From contig NZ_RAPV01000001.1 of NCBI RefSeq assembly GCF_003610295.1, forward strand, positions 5,890,001 to 5,954,000: a stretch of 64,000 nt of DNA, in the 5' to 3' direction. Positions 26,142-35,078 of the stretch are shown piece after piece. The notes below the pieces were generated by a model. The model worked only from the letters and a program-made list of their open reading frames with translations, was not told the DNA's origin and searched no databases. This stretch comes from Paraburkholderia sp. BL23I1N1 (GTDB lineage: Bacteria; Pseudomonadota; Gammaproteobacteria; Burkholderiales; Burkholderiaceae). The translations under genes and the position numbers were made by a program. Position 1 is the stretch's first letter; each line of letters begins with the position of its first letter.

Positions 26142-29063
26142 TCACTTGCGCCCTGCCGCGCCACGCAGCCGCGCCGCGAACTCGCCGCGCCCCGCGAAGT
26201 AGGTCTGCACGATCCGCGAGATCACCCCGTTCGATCCCGGCAACGCGGCCATCGCGTCGAACTGCGGCAGCGTATGACGCGCGTCCGCTTCCGCCGGATA
26301 GATGCGCACGCGCACGTCGTACCACGCGGCCTGGCCTGTCACCGGGTCCGAGTTCGAGAGGCGCGGGGCCGCTTCATTAGCGCCGGGTAACTCGTCGGTA
26401 ATGAGGTGGTTGAGCAGGAAGCCTCGCTGCGATTCGTTCGCGCCGGCGCCGAGATTCCACGCGCCCGCGGCCTTGCCGATCGCGTTCCAGGTCCATACCG
26501 TGCCCGGTTCGACGGTCTCGCTAAAGCGCGCCATGCAGCGCACGCGGCCCCATTGTGATTCGGCATAGATCCAGCTGCCGTCGGCGATGCCGTTTTCAGC
26601 CGCCATCAGCGGATTCATGTAGAGATAGTTCTCGCCGTGAATCTGCCGCAGCCACGCATTCTGCGAGTCCCACGAGTGATACATCGCCATCGGCCGTTGC
26701 GTCACGGCGGCGAGCGGAAAGCGCACGACATCGGTGGAATCGCTTTCTAGCGGTGCGTACCAGAACGGCAGCGGATCGAAATACTTCTCGACGCGCGCGC
26801 GCAAGTGCTCCGGCGGTTGCCTGCCGCTCGTGCGCCCCTGCGCGGCGAGCCGGAACTTCTGCATGACGTCGGAGTAAAGCTGGATCAGGATCGGTTCGCT
26901 GAACTTACGGAAGCCGTTTTTCACAGCCCAGTCGAGATACGGCCCGTTGCAGTTGCGCATGTATCGAAGCGTCTCCGGCAAGCGGTAATGGAACACGCAA
27001 TTGTTCTTTGCATACTGTTCCCACTGCTGCGGATTCGGTTCGCCCACCAGCGCCTTGTCGCCGTCCTTACCACGCCAGCCGATCAGAAAGCCCACGCCGG
27101 AATCGGGCGTGGTCGTGTGATTGATGATGAAGTCGGGATAGTCGCGAAACTTGCGTGTGCCTTCGGCCGTGGTGAAGGCTGGAAACTTGAGGCGCGAAGC
27201 CAGTTCGATCAGCACTTCCTGGAACGGCTTGCACTCGCCCGTCGGCGGCACGACCGGCACGCGCACGGAATCCACCGGACCATCGAACTCGGAGATCGGC
27301 CGGTCGAGCATCGACATCGCGTCGTGCCGTTCGAGATAGGTCGTGTCCGGCAGGATCAGATCGGCGAATGCCGTCATCTCCGACTGGAACGCGTCGCACA
27401 CTACCAGAAACGGAATCTTGTACTCGCCGTTCGCGTGCTTGTCCGCGAGCATCTCGCGCACCTTCATCGTATTCATCGACGAATTCCAGGCCATGTTGGC
27501 CATGAAAATCAACAGCGTGTCGATGGGATACGGATCGCCGCGCCAGGCATTGGTGATCACGCTATGCATCAAACCGTGAACGGCGAGCGGATATTCCCAG
27601 GAGAACGCCTTGTCGATCCGCACCGGGCCGCCGTTCTCGTCGATGAACAGATCTTCCGGTGCGGCGGGCCAGCCGAGCGGCCCGGTTGCGAGCGGCGTGT
27701 TCGGCTTGACGGCGTCGGGGCTGTTCGGCGGTTTGGCCGATGGCGGCACCGCGCGGGGAAACGGCGACTTATGGCGAAAGCCGCCTGGGCGGTCGATCGT
27801 GCCGAGCAGCGACATCAGCACCGCCAGCGCGCGAATCGACTGGAAGCCGTTGGAATGCGCGGCCAGCCCGCGCATTGCGTGAAAGGCGACCGGGTTGCCG
27901 GTCACCGTTTCGTGCGTCTCGCCCCACGCATCGGTCCAGCGGATCGGCAGCGTGATCCGGTGGTCGCGGCTCGTCTGGATCATTTCGCCGGCAAGGCGGC
28001 GAATCGTGTCCGCCGCAATCCCGGTGATCCCGGCGGCCCACTCGGGCGTGCAGTCGGCCACGCGTTCGCGCAGCAAAGCGAACGAAGGCGTGACCGGCGT
28101 GCCGTCGGCGAGCGTATAGCGGCCCTCCAGCGCGGGCGTCACGCCCGGCGAATGATGCGGCACGGCGCGCGCGGCGGCGGTGTCCCACCAGAGATGATTT
28201 TGCGGAAACAGCGGATTGCCGGCCGGCCGTTCAGGGTCGCGTACGAACAGGCCGAAATTTTCGCTGGCTTCGTCGAGATCGACGAGTTCCGCCGCATTCG
28301 TATAGCGCTGCACGAACTCGTGATCCCAGGCGTCAGCGGCAATCAATTCGTGCAGAAACGCCATGAACAGTGCGCCGTCGGTGCCCGGCTTGATCGGCAC
28401 CCACTCGTCGGCAATCGCCGCATAGCCGGTGCGGATCGGATTGATGGCGATGAAGCGTCCGCCCGCGCGCTTGAACTTCGAAATGGCGATCTTGAGCGGA
28501 TTCGAATGATGATCTTCCGCCGTGCCGATCATAAAGAAGAGCTTGGCGCTGTCGAGGTCGGGGCCGCCGAACTCCCAGAACGAGCCGCCGATCGTATAGA
28601 TCATGCCGGCCGCCATGTTCGCCGAACAGAATCCGCCATGAGCCGCGTAATTAGGCGTGCCGAACTGTTTGGCGAAGAGGCCGGTGAGCGCCTGCATCTG
28701 GTCGCGGCCGGTGAACAGCGCGAACTTCTTCGGATCGGCGGCGCGGATCGTGGCAAGGCGCTTTTCGAGCACGTCGAACGCGACCTCCCACGACACCGGC
28801 TCAAACTGCGCGCTGCCCCGCTCCGCGCCCGCCTTGCGCATCAATGGCTGGGTCAGGCGCGCGGGCGAGTACTGCTTCATGATGCCCGAGGCACCCTTGG
28901 CGCAGATCACCCCCTGATTCAGCGGATGTTCGGGGTTGCCGTCGATATAGCGCACCTCGCCTTCACGCAGATGCACGCGAATGCCGCAGCGGCAGGCGCA
29001 CATATAGCAGGTGGTGGTCTTGATCTCGAGCCGTTCGTTCTGCGTCCGGGCGTGGTGTTCCAT
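26142..29063 (-). CDS. soeA: Molybdopterin catalytic subunit, cytoplasmic sulfite dehydrogenase-like
   Basis: This 973-residue DMSO reductase-superfamily enzyme carries an N-terminal 4Fe-4S site (CYMCACRCGIRVH with a later GVICAKG) and the bis-MGD-binding regions, ending with a molydopterin dinucleotide-binding domain. It lacks any twin-arginine signal, so it acts in the cytoplasm, unlike DmsA or PsrA. SoeA of phototrophic and marine bacteria has this length and partner set and oxidises sulfite to sulfate. The neighbouring suyAB genes generate sulfite from sulfolactate, which supports this call. Other cytoplasmic oxidoreductases of the superfamily cannot be fully excluded. Confidence 0.75.
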   Translation of the reverse strand: MEHHARTQNERLEIKTTTCYMCACRCGIRVHLREGEVRYIDGNPEHPLNQGVICAKGASGIMKQYSPARLTQPLMRKAGAERGSAQFEPVSWEVAFDVLEKRLATIRAADPKKFALFTGRDQMQALTGLFAKQFGTPNYAAHGGFCSANMAAGMIYTIGGSFWEFGGPDLDSAKLFFMIGTAEDHHSNPLKIAISKFKRAGGRFIAINPIRTGYAAIADEWVPIKPGTDGALFMAFLHELIAADAWDHEFVQRYTNAAELVDLDEASENFGLFVRDPERPAGNPLFPQNHLWWDTAAARAVPHHSPGVTPALEGRYTLADGTPVTPSFALLRERVADCTPEWAAGITGIAADTIRRLAGEMIQTSRDHRITLPIRWTDAWGETHETVTGNPVAFHAMRGLAAHSNGFQSIRALAVLMSLLGTIDRPGGFRHKSPFPRAVPPSAKPPNSPDAVKPNTPLATGPLGWPAAPEDLFIDENGGPVRIDKAFSWEYPLAVHGLMHSVITNAWRGDPYPIDTLLIFMANMAWNSSMNTMKVREMLADKHANGEYKIPFLVVCDAFQSEMTAFADLILPDTTYLERHDAMSMLDRPISEFDGPVDSVRVPVVPPTGECKPFQEVLIELASRLKFPAFTTAEGTRKFRDYPDFIINHTTTPDSGVGFLIGWRGKDGDKALVGEPNPQQWEQYAKNNCVFHYRLPETLRYMRNCNGPYLDWAVKNGFRKFSEPILIQLYSDVMQKFRLAAQGRTSGRQPPEHLRARVEKYFDPLPFWYAPLESDSTDVVRFPLAAVTQRPMAMYHSWDSQNAWLRQIHGENYLYMNPLMAAENGIADGSWIYAESQWGRVRCMARFSETVEPGTVWTWNAIGKAAGAWNLGAGANESQRGFLLNHLITDELPGANEAAPRLSNSDPVTGQAAWYDVRVRIYPAEADARHTLPQFDAMAALPGSNGVISRIVQTYFAGRGEFAARLRGAAGRK

Positions 29064-29209
29064 TCGGGATCTCCGTCGCTGCTCCGGCTGTGTCGAAGCG
29101 GGGTGGGTTCGATACCGACCATCCTATTCGCCGCAGGCCCGCAAGGGAAATCGTGATTTACGAGAGAAACTATCCGCTGGGCTGATGGTTTCAATTGGCC
29201 TTCATTTTT

Positions 29210-29259
29210 CTTCGCTGACCCTCGCTGGCCTTCGTTGACCTTCACTGGTCCTCAGCGGC
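29210..29259. repeat. Five imperfect 10-bp tandem repeats upstream of soeA
   Basis: Five consecutive units, CTTCGCTGAC, CCTCGCTGGC, CTTCGTTGAC, CTTCACTGGT and CCTCAGCGGC, run through the gap between comC and soeA. A 10-bp period places each unit on the same DNA face. The array begins about 150 bp before the soeA start. It may be a remnant of slippage or a regulator-binding array; neither is shown. Confidence 0.5.
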
Positions 29260-29327
29260 GGCGTTTCAGTCGGGCTTTAGCATGCCCATTCCGTAGACGT
29301 TTCCGGCATGCCCCTTCAGCCGGTCCC

Positions 29328-30323
29328 TCAGCTTCCCTTCAATTGGGCAACCAGTGCGTCCGGAATCTCGACACCCTCTTTTTGCGCCGTGTCCGCAAGA
29401 CGCTCTCTTCTGTGGCCGGGAAGCCGAACGTCGTCGTCAGTCAGCATCATCCCGATCAGCGCTTCGACACGGGAAAGATAGGTTTCGTCGCCGGCCAGTG
29501 CGCCTGGATCGATGGCCCAGAACAGATGGCCGATGCGCGAACGCTCGCCTTCTTCGGTCAGGAACGAACCCGCTTCATAGCCGAAGTTCGCGCCGGTCAA
29601 CGCGGCTGCCAGCAGCTCGACAATCAGCGCGAGCATTGCTCCCTTGGCCCCGCCGAACGGCAGCATCATGCCGTCGAGGGCGGCACGGGCGTCGGTGGTC
29701 GGCTGACCGTCTCGGGTGGTCGCCCAGCCCTCGGGAATCGGTTTGCCGTCGCGCGCGGCGATCGCGATCTTGCCGCGCGCGATTTGCGAAAGCGCGAGGT
29801 CGATCACGAGCGACTCGCCGTTGCGCCGCGGGAACACGGCGGCAATCGGATTGGTGCCGAACAGCGCACGGCGGCCGCCCCAGGCGGGCATCGCCGCGGG
29901 CGAATTGCTGAAGACGAGCGCCACCATGCCCGCCGCGCCGAGCGCAGCCACATGCGCCGCGCCCACGCCAAAATGATGGCTGCGCTTCACGCCCGCCACC
30001 GCGCTGCCGAATTGCCGCGCGCGGTCGGTCAAGGTCGCCACCGCGAGATCGCAGGCGGGATAAGCCAGTCCGTCCGCACCGTCAATCAGCACGGCTGCGC
30101 CACGATCGGCCGCGATCACGGGCTGCGCCGCGGGATCGACACGGCCGTTGCGCAACTGCGCGCAATACATCGGCAGCCGCGATACCCCGTGCGAAGACAA
30201 TCCGCGCAGGTCGGCGTAGACGAGCGCGCGCGCGGTCGATTCGGCGGTAGCCCGCAGCGCGCCGGCCTGGCGCAGCGCGTCGATTGCAAGCGCGGTGAGC
30301 GCGTCGGGTAACAGTCGGGCCAT
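29328..30323 (-). CDS. comC: (R)-3-sulfolactate dehydrogenase-like Ldh-family oxidoreductase
   Basis: This 331-residue NAD(P)-dependent enzyme belongs to the malate/L-lactate/L-sulfolactate dehydrogenase family. Family marks are ADLRGLSSHGVSRLP with the catalytic histidine, GVKRSHHFGVGAAH, ALFGTNPIAAVFP and DGMMLPFGGAKGAM. In sulfolactate catabolism ComC reduces sulfopyruvate to the (R)-sulfolactate that SuyAB can cleave. Its place directly after slcC supports this role. The ATG at 30323 has AAGGA at good spacing; an upstream ATG at 30371 shares one base with the slcC stop and would add 16 residues of basic sequence. Confidence 0.82.
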   Translation of the reverse strand: MARLLPDALTALAIDALRQAGALRATAESTARALVYADLRGLSSHGVSRLPMYCAQLRNGRVDPAAQPVIAADRGAAVLIDGADGLAYPACDLAVATLTDRARQFGSAVAGVKRSHHFGVGAAHVAALGAAGMVALVFSNSPAAMPAWGGRRALFGTNPIAAVFPRRNGESLVIDLALSQIARGKIAIAARDGKPIPEGWATTRDGQPTTDARAALDGMMLPFGGAKGAMLALIVELLAAALTGANFGYEAGSFLTEEGERSRIGHLFWAIDPGALAGDETYLSRVEALIGMMLTDDDVRLPGHRRERLADTAQKEGVEIPDALVAQLKGS

Positions 30324-30370
30324 CGATTCGTCCTTGCGTATGGGTTTGCGTGTGGGTCTGCGTATGGACA

Positions 30371-31300
30371 TCAGCCCGAAAGCGCCGCGGCGACCCGTTG
30401 CGCGACGAGCGAACTCACACGCTCATTCGATTGGACCGTCAGTCCGGCAATGTGGGGCGTGAGGATCAGGTTCGGGGTCTCTGCCAGCGGTGAGGCCTGC
30501 TTCAACGGTTCGTCGGCGAAGACATCGAGCGCGGCGCCCGCGAGCCGTTTCTCGCATAAAGCGGCCGCCAGCGCGTGCTCGTCTATCGTGCCACCCCGCG
30601 CCGTATTGATTACGATCGCGCCGCGCTTGAGGCGTGCAATGCGTTCGCTATCGAGCAGATTTCGCGTGCTATCGGTAAGCGGCACGTGCAGGGTGACGAC
30701 GTCGGCGAGCGCCAGCGCGTCATCCAGCGCCATGCAGCGCGCGCCGGTTTCGCGCCAACACGGCGCATCAGCGGCAAGCTGCGGATCGTGGCCGATAACC
30801 GTCATGCCGAGCCCGCCTGCAAGCCGCGCCACCCGTTGGCCGATGCCGCCGAAGCCGATCACCGCCAGCACACTACCCGCGGCCTCCCTTCCGTTCGACA
30901 ATGTCTGCCGCGGCCACTCGCCCGCTGCAACCTCGGCACTGCGCAGATAGGTCCCGCGCAACAGCATGAGTGCTGCGGTAACCACGTATTCCGCGACGGC
31001 CTGGGCGTTCGCGCCCGTGGCAGGCAACACCGCCACGCTGCGCTCGGCACAGGCGGGCATGTCGATATTATCGAGACCGACGCCCAGCCGCCCCACCGCG
31101 ATCAGATTCGCGGCGGCGTCGAGCAATGCCGCCGACACCTGCGTGCGGTTTCTCACGATCAGCGCGTGAGCATCCGCGAGTTCGGCCATCAGGCGCTCGG
31201 GACGGTCCACCAGCATGGGATCGAAGTGGACGTCAAAGTCTTGTCGTAGCGTGTCGACCGCAGCGTCGTCCATGAACTCGCTAATGACGATCTTCTTCAT
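30371..31300 (-). CDS. slcC: (S)-sulfolactate dehydrogenase (D-isomer-specific 2-hydroxyacid dehydrogenase family)
   Basis: This 309-residue enzyme should oxidise (S)-3-sulfolactate to 3-sulfopyruvate with NAD+. It opens with KKIVISEFMDDAAVDTL, has the nucleotide loop VIGFGGIGQRVA, and the catalytic set arginine (NTARGGTIDE), glutamate (DVFADEPL) and histidine (LTPHIAGLT). Together with ComC it epimerises sulfolactate by oxidation and reduction. The start overlaps the stop of the carrier gene (ATGA). Gene context with suyAB makes this more likely than a general phosphoglycerate or glyoxylate dehydrogenase. Confidence 0.85.
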   Translation of the reverse strand: MKKIVISEFMDDAAVDTLRQDFDVHFDPMLVDRPERLMAELADAHALIVRNRTQVSAALLDAAANLIAVGRLGVGLDNIDMPACAERSVAVLPATGANAQAVAEYVVTAALMLLRGTYLRSAEVAAGEWPRQTLSNGREAAGSVLAVIGFGGIGQRVARLAGGLGMTVIGHDPQLAADAPCWRETGARCMALDDALALADVVTLHVPLTDSTRNLLDSERIARLKRGAIVINTARGGTIDEHALAAALCEKRLAGAALDVFADEPLKQASPLAETPNLILTPHIAGLTVQSNERVSSLVAQRVAAALSG

Positions 31301-32652
31301 TTAGCCGCCTTTTCCAGCAGCGGATGAGCAGCGGGATGGCGTGTTTCTTCGAGACCGGGCCGGACCGTCGCCGGCTTGCCTTGAGATTGGGCTGGAGCTT
31401 GCGACTCGCGCAGCGCGGCGAGGAATTCGCGCGCGGCACGTGCATCGAATGCGCCTTCCCAACGCGCGACGACGAGCGTCGCCACCACATTGCCGATCAT
31501 ATTGGTGAGCGCGCGAACCTCGTTGAGCACCCGGTCGACGCCGAGAATCAGCGTGATCCCCGCGACCGGAATAATGTTGTGGGTGGACAGCGTCGCCGTC
31601 AGCGCAACCAGCGCCGCACCGGCCACGCCCGCACCGCCCTTCGAGGTCAGCATCAGGATCGCCAGCAGTCCGAGCTGCTGCACCAGCGATAGATGCGTGT
31701 TGGTGGCCTGCGCGATGAAGAGCGAGGTCATCGTGAGGTAGATCGCCGCGCCGTCGAGATTGAACGAATAGCCTGTAGGCAGCACGAGTCCGACAATCGC
31801 CTTCGGGCAACCCATGTGTTCGAGCTTCTCCATGAGGCGCGGCAGCACGGACTCCGTCGTCGAGGTGCCGAGCACGATCAGCAATTCCTCGCGGAAGTAC
31901 CTGAGCAGCGGCCAGAGCCCCACCCCTGCCCAGCGCGCCGCGGCGCCGAGCACGACGGCCACGAACAGAATACTGGTGATGTAGAAGCACAGAATCAGCA
32001 GGCCGAGTTGCTGCAAGGTGCCGATGCCGTATTTGCCGACCGTGAAGGCAATCGCCCCGAATGCGCCGAGCGGCGCGAGCCGCATGATCATCTCGACAAT
32101 GCGCATCAGGGTGTCGCCGAACTGCTCGATGCCGCGCATGAGCAGCCGGCTGCGTTGCGACATGATCGAGAGCGCAATGCCGAACAGCACTGAGAACAGC
32201 AGCACCTGTAGCAAATCGCCGCGCGCGAACGCACCCACCACCGAATTCGGCACGATCAGGTCGAAGAAACTTGATGACGCCGCGTGAGCGTCCGCGACGT
32301 AATGCGACATGGCATGCGCATCGAGCGTAGCGGGATCGATGTTCAGCCCCGCGCCGGGATGCAGCACGTTCGCCACGACAAGTCCGATCACGAGCGCGAT
32401 GGTGGTCACCACCTCGAAGTACAGCAGCGTCTTGAAGCCGACGCGGCCCACCTGTTTCAGGCTCTCCATTCGCGCAATGCCCACCGAGACCGTACAGAAG
32501 ATCACCAGTGTGATCAGCATCTTGATGAGACGGATGAAGGTGTCGCCGAGCGGTTTCATTTCGACGCCGAACGAAGGCGCGAGGTAACCGACGAGAATTC
32601 CGGCTGCAAGTCCGATCAGGACCTGCACGTAGAGATGTTTGAGCACGCGCAA
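31297..32652 (-). CDS. DctA-type dicarboxylate:cation symporter, probable sulfolactate carrier
   Basis: This 451-residue carrier belongs to the DAACS family, with GYLAPSFGVEMKPLGDTFIR near the N-terminus, a TSTTESVLPRLMEKL segment and PTGYSFNLDGAAIYLTM, the substrate and sodium site of DctA proteins. It starts with TTG at 32652, supported by a strong GGAGGAG eight bases upstream; DctA-like sequence (LYVQVLIGLAAGILVG) begins within a few residues. It overlaps slcC by 4 bp and follows suyB, so sulfolactate or a related C3-C4 acid is the likely substrate by context. C4-dicarboxylate uptake remains possible. Confidence 0.85.
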   Translation of the reverse strand: MRVLKHLYVQVLIGLAAGILVGYLAPSFGVEMKPLGDTFIRLIKMLITLVIFCTVSVGIARMESLKQVGRVGFKTLLYFEVVTTIALVIGLVVANVLHPGAGLNIDPATLDAHAMSHYVADAHAASSSFFDLIVPNSVVGAFARGDLLQVLLFSVLFGIALSIMSQRSRLLMRGIEQFGDTLMRIVEMIMRLAPLGAFGAIAFTVGKYGIGTLQQLGLLILCFYITSILFVAVVLGAAARWAGVGLWPLLRYFREELLIVLGTSTTESVLPRLMEKLEHMGCPKAIVGLVLPTGYSFNLDGAAIYLTMTSLFIAQATNTHLSLVQQLGLLAILMLTSKGGAGVAGAALVALTATLSTHNIIPVAGITLILGVDRVLNEVRALTNMIGNVVATLVVARWEGAFDARAAREFLAALRESQAPAQSQGKPATVRPGLEETRHPAAHPLLEKAAK

Positions 32653-32818
32653 GATGGTGTCTCCTCCACTCGCTGCCGCCAGATGTCGAACCGGCGCCGT
32701 TGCGGCATGGCTTGCCGGGCACGGGTGGCGCCGCGGCCAGTCTCCGTGCCGGCACGCGCCGGAATGTTGAGGTCCGCCCCGATCTTACCAAGCTCCCGGA
32801 GCGGCCTGGCCGCCCGAA

Positions 32819-33994
32819 TCAGGCGCTTTCGAACAGACGGGTCAGCACGAACTCGCGATGGCCGAGCGCTTCCGCCGACGTGAAACGGCCGTTTACCGTC
32901 GCCATCATGCATTCGAGCAGTTTGTCGCCGCTCTGGTCGAGATTCTGTTCGCGCTGCAGGATGCCGGTCACGTCGACGTCGATATGCTCGCCCATGGTGC
33001 GGACCGTACGCGGGTTCGCGCAGATCTTGATGACCGGCACGATCGGATTGCCAATCACGTTCCCCTGGCCCGTCGGGAAGAAGTGGACCACGAAGCCGGA
33101 CGCCGCGCACAACGTCACCATCTCTGCCGCCGCCGACGACGAGTCCATGAACCACAGGCCCGAGTGCGTCGGTTCCTCGGCTTTGTCGAGCACACCGTCC
33201 ACCATGCACTTCTTGCCGATCTTCTGGATATTGCCGAGCGCCTTTTCCTCGATGGTCGTCAGGCCGCCTGCGATATTGCCCTTGGTCGGCTGTGACTCCG
33301 AAAGATCGTCTGTTTTCCAGCGGTTGATCATCTCCTGATAGCGGTCGAACATGAACTGAAAACGCTCGCGCACGCCGTCGTTGGCGCAGCGCGCAGCAAC
33401 GATCTGTTCGCCGCCGGTAAGTTCCGAGGTTTCGCCGAACACGAGCGTGGTGCCAAGGCCATATAGTTTGTCGAACGCATTGCCGACCGTCGGATTAGCG
33501 CCGCATCCGGAGGTGGTATCCGACTCGCCACATTTGGTGGAGACCCAGAGATCAGAGATCGGACACTCCTCACGATCGAGCGACGTGGCGTACTGCACCA
33601 TTTCTTTCGCCGCCTTCGACGCACGCATGATGGTTTCGTGGTCGCCGTGCAGTTCGATGCCGAAGCCCATCACCGGCTTGCCGGTTTTCGCAATGCCGTC
33701 GACGACACGCTTGGTCCAGCCCTCCTCGATGCCGATCACGACCACGGCCGCGACGTTCGGATTGCTGCCCGCGCCGATCAGGGTACGGAAATGCAGGTCG
33801 AGGTCGGCGCCGAATTGCAACCGCCCGTACGGGTGCGGCAGCGCCATCGTACCCTTGATGTTGTTTTCAACGGCCTGCGCGGCAGCGTTCGACAGATCGT
33901 CGACCGGCAGAATGATCACGTGGTTGCGCACGCCAACGCGGCCATTGTCGCGACGATAGCCGCGGAAAGTCGTATCCAGATCAATCACGCTCAC
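32819..33994 (-). CDS. suyB: (2R)-sulfolactate sulfo-lyase large subunit (UxaA family)
   Basis: This 391-residue protein is the iron-dependent large subunit that cleaves (R)-3-sulfolactate to pyruvate and sulfite with SuyA. It resembles altronate and galactarate dehydratases: [20 protein letters not shown], the [20 protein letters not shown] cysteine region and [20 protein letters not shown]. The start is GTG at 33994 with GGGAGA upstream; the longer frame to 34294 is a shadow of suyA. A hexuronate dehydratase is the alternative, but there are no hexuronate genes here, and slcC, comC and soeABC follow. Confidence 0.88.
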   Translation of the reverse strand: MSVIDLDTTFRGYRRDNGRVGVRNHVIILPVDDLSNAAAQAVENNIKGTMALPHPYGRLQFGADLDLHFRTLIGAGSNPNVAAVVVIGIEEGWTKRVVDGIAKTGKPVMGFGIELHGDHETIMRASKAAKEMVQYATSLDREECPISDLWVSTKCGESDTTSGCGANPTVGNAFDKLYGLGTTLVFGETSELTGGEQIVAARCANDGVRERFQFMFDRYQEMINRWKTDDLSESQPTKGNIAGGLTTIEEKALGNIQKIGKKCMVDGVLDKAEEPTHSGLWFMDSSSAAAEMVTLCAASGFVVHFFPTGQGNVIGNPIVPVIKICANPRTVRTMGEHIDVDVTGILQREQNLDQSGDKLLECMMATVNGRFTSAEALGHREFVLTRLFESA

Positions 33995-34098
33995 GGTGTG
34001 TCTCCCGTTCGGGTTCGGTTCGATTCGGTTTGATGCGGTTCGCAGAAGCACGAGCGGACAAGCGGCGGCCGGAAAACACGCCCCCGCTCGTTTAGCAC

Positions 34099-34443
34099 TT
34101 ACCAGCGCTTCGTCTTGATGTTGTGCACGTGAGCGTGTTCGCCGGCGCTGATCGGCGCGACCACCTTGCCGATATCCACGCCGTACTTGAACACCGTGTC
34201 GCCGACTGCCATGTCCTTGAGCGCCACCTTGTGACCGATCGGAATATCCTGCCTGGCCGGGAACGTCACGATCTCGTCGTCGTCCATGATCCACGCGTTG
34301 AGTTGCGTGCCCGCCTTGATGCCCTCGACGACCGCCACGCCGACCGTGTCTTTCGCTTCGTGCAGCACGATGTGAATCGTCTGGCGTTCGGGCGTCGCGC
34401 CCTCAGCCGCGCTGCCGTTGATGTCTGCCGTGGGATTGCTCAT
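34099..34443 (-). CDS. suyA: (2R)-sulfolactate sulfo-lyase small subunit (SAF domain)
   Basis: This 114-residue protein is the small SAF/UxaA-N domain partner of Suy[21 protein letters not shown] and [29 protein letters not shown] form the conserved ending with the histidines that complete the active site. In altronate dehydratases the two parts are fused, but in SuyAB they are separate, as here. It is first in the minus-strand operon, followed after about 100 bp by suyB. The ATG at 34443 has CGGAG upstream. Confidence 0.9.
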   Translation of the reverse strand: MSNPTADINGSAAEGATPERQTIHIVLHEAKDTVGVAVVEGIKAGTQLNAWIMDDDEIVTFPARQDIPIGHKVALKDMAVGDTVFKYGVDIGKVVAPISAGEHAHVHNIKTKRW

Positions 34444-34547
34444 TAGCGTCTCCGTTCGTGTGTTGAATGCGGTGTGGGTCCCGCCGGGGCAGCGAGCCAA
34501 ACGCGCTGCTGTGAATCGATATTAGGCGGCAGGTCTGTGCATGTCAA

Positions 34548-34569
34548 CTAGGTCATATATATGTCTTAG
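34548..34569. promoter_or_regulatory. 22-bp imperfect palindrome upstream of suyA
   Basis: CTAGGTCATAT and ATATGTCTTAG match as an inverted repeat at 9 of 11 positions around a perfect CATATATATG core. It is centred about 115 bp before the suyA start, a natural operator or activator position. Its AGGTCAT half-site recurs in the second palindrome in this gap, so one regulator may bind both. The LysR protein at 37812 and the GntR protein at 43724 are candidates. Confidence 0.5.
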
Positions 34570-34690
34570 ATGAGTGTTTTCCAGTAGTGCCCGTAGTGTG
34601 CGGCTGGCGAACGCAGCCATGCGAATGAGTGCCGCGTTTCTACCAGTTTGCTTTCACACGCATCATCGCCTAGACTTCGCACTCATACAG

Positions 34691-34713
34691 ATGACCTAAA
34701 TAACACAGGTCAT
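34691..34713. promoter_or_regulatory. ATGACCT-N9-AGGTCAT inverted repeat
   Basis: A perfect 7-bp inverted repeat with a 9-bp AT-rich spacer lies in the suyA/ABC-transporter gap. Arms and spacing resemble LysR-type binding sites. The AGGTCAT arm also occurs at 34550-34556. The site may control the ABC transporter, the suy operon or both. Confidence 0.5.
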
Positions 34714-35078
34714 TGGATGCGCTGCAACACTGCGCTGCAACACTGCACTGCACTGCAACACGTTTCCCGTCCCACCAGAAAAGAGCTGAACGCATGCCGG
34801 CATGCAGTGCGCGCACGACGCACGACTGGCCACAGGAGACACGCATGATGCTTGCCCCTCTCGACACGCCGTGGGCCTTGCTTGCGCCCACACGGCCTAC
34901 GCCGTCCTTCACTCCATCGTTCGCGAACTCATCGACGTACTCACGTGCGTATCCCGTCATGCGAGGCGTCGGGCGAATTGCCCTGCGGCAGTGAGCGCCA
35001 GGCTGCCTGCCTCGTTTTTCTGTGTTCGTCCCCACGCGCGCCTCGTCGGCGCTCCGCAACCATAAGGGTGTGCCAGCA

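Larger units (their letters stand above)
34444..35078. other. Divergent control region between suyAB operon and ABC transporter genes
   Basis: This 635 bp stretch has no credible gene. It holds the promoters of suyA (minus) and the ABC transporter (plus), two palindromes at 34548-34569 and 34691-34713 listed separately, and a small direct repeat in which CTGCAACACTGC occurs at 34722-34733 and 34735-34746 with a shorter copy at 34754-34762. The part at 34540-34720 is AT-rich. The long 5' stretch before the binding-protein gene suggests an untranslated leader. Confidence 0.55.

Noticed and set aside
26142..29063. Assignment of the molybdoenzyme as periplasmic DMSO or polysulfide reductase
   Set aside because: The catalytic subunit has no Tat signal, and the locus context is sulfite production in the cytoplasm.
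26805..29156. 783-codon plus-strand frame
   Set aside because: It is antisense to the molybdopterin subunit soeA and has shadow-like composition.
29210..29259. Tandem repeats as a CRISPR array
   Set aside because: Units are 10 bp, contiguous and degenerate, with no spacers and no cas genes.
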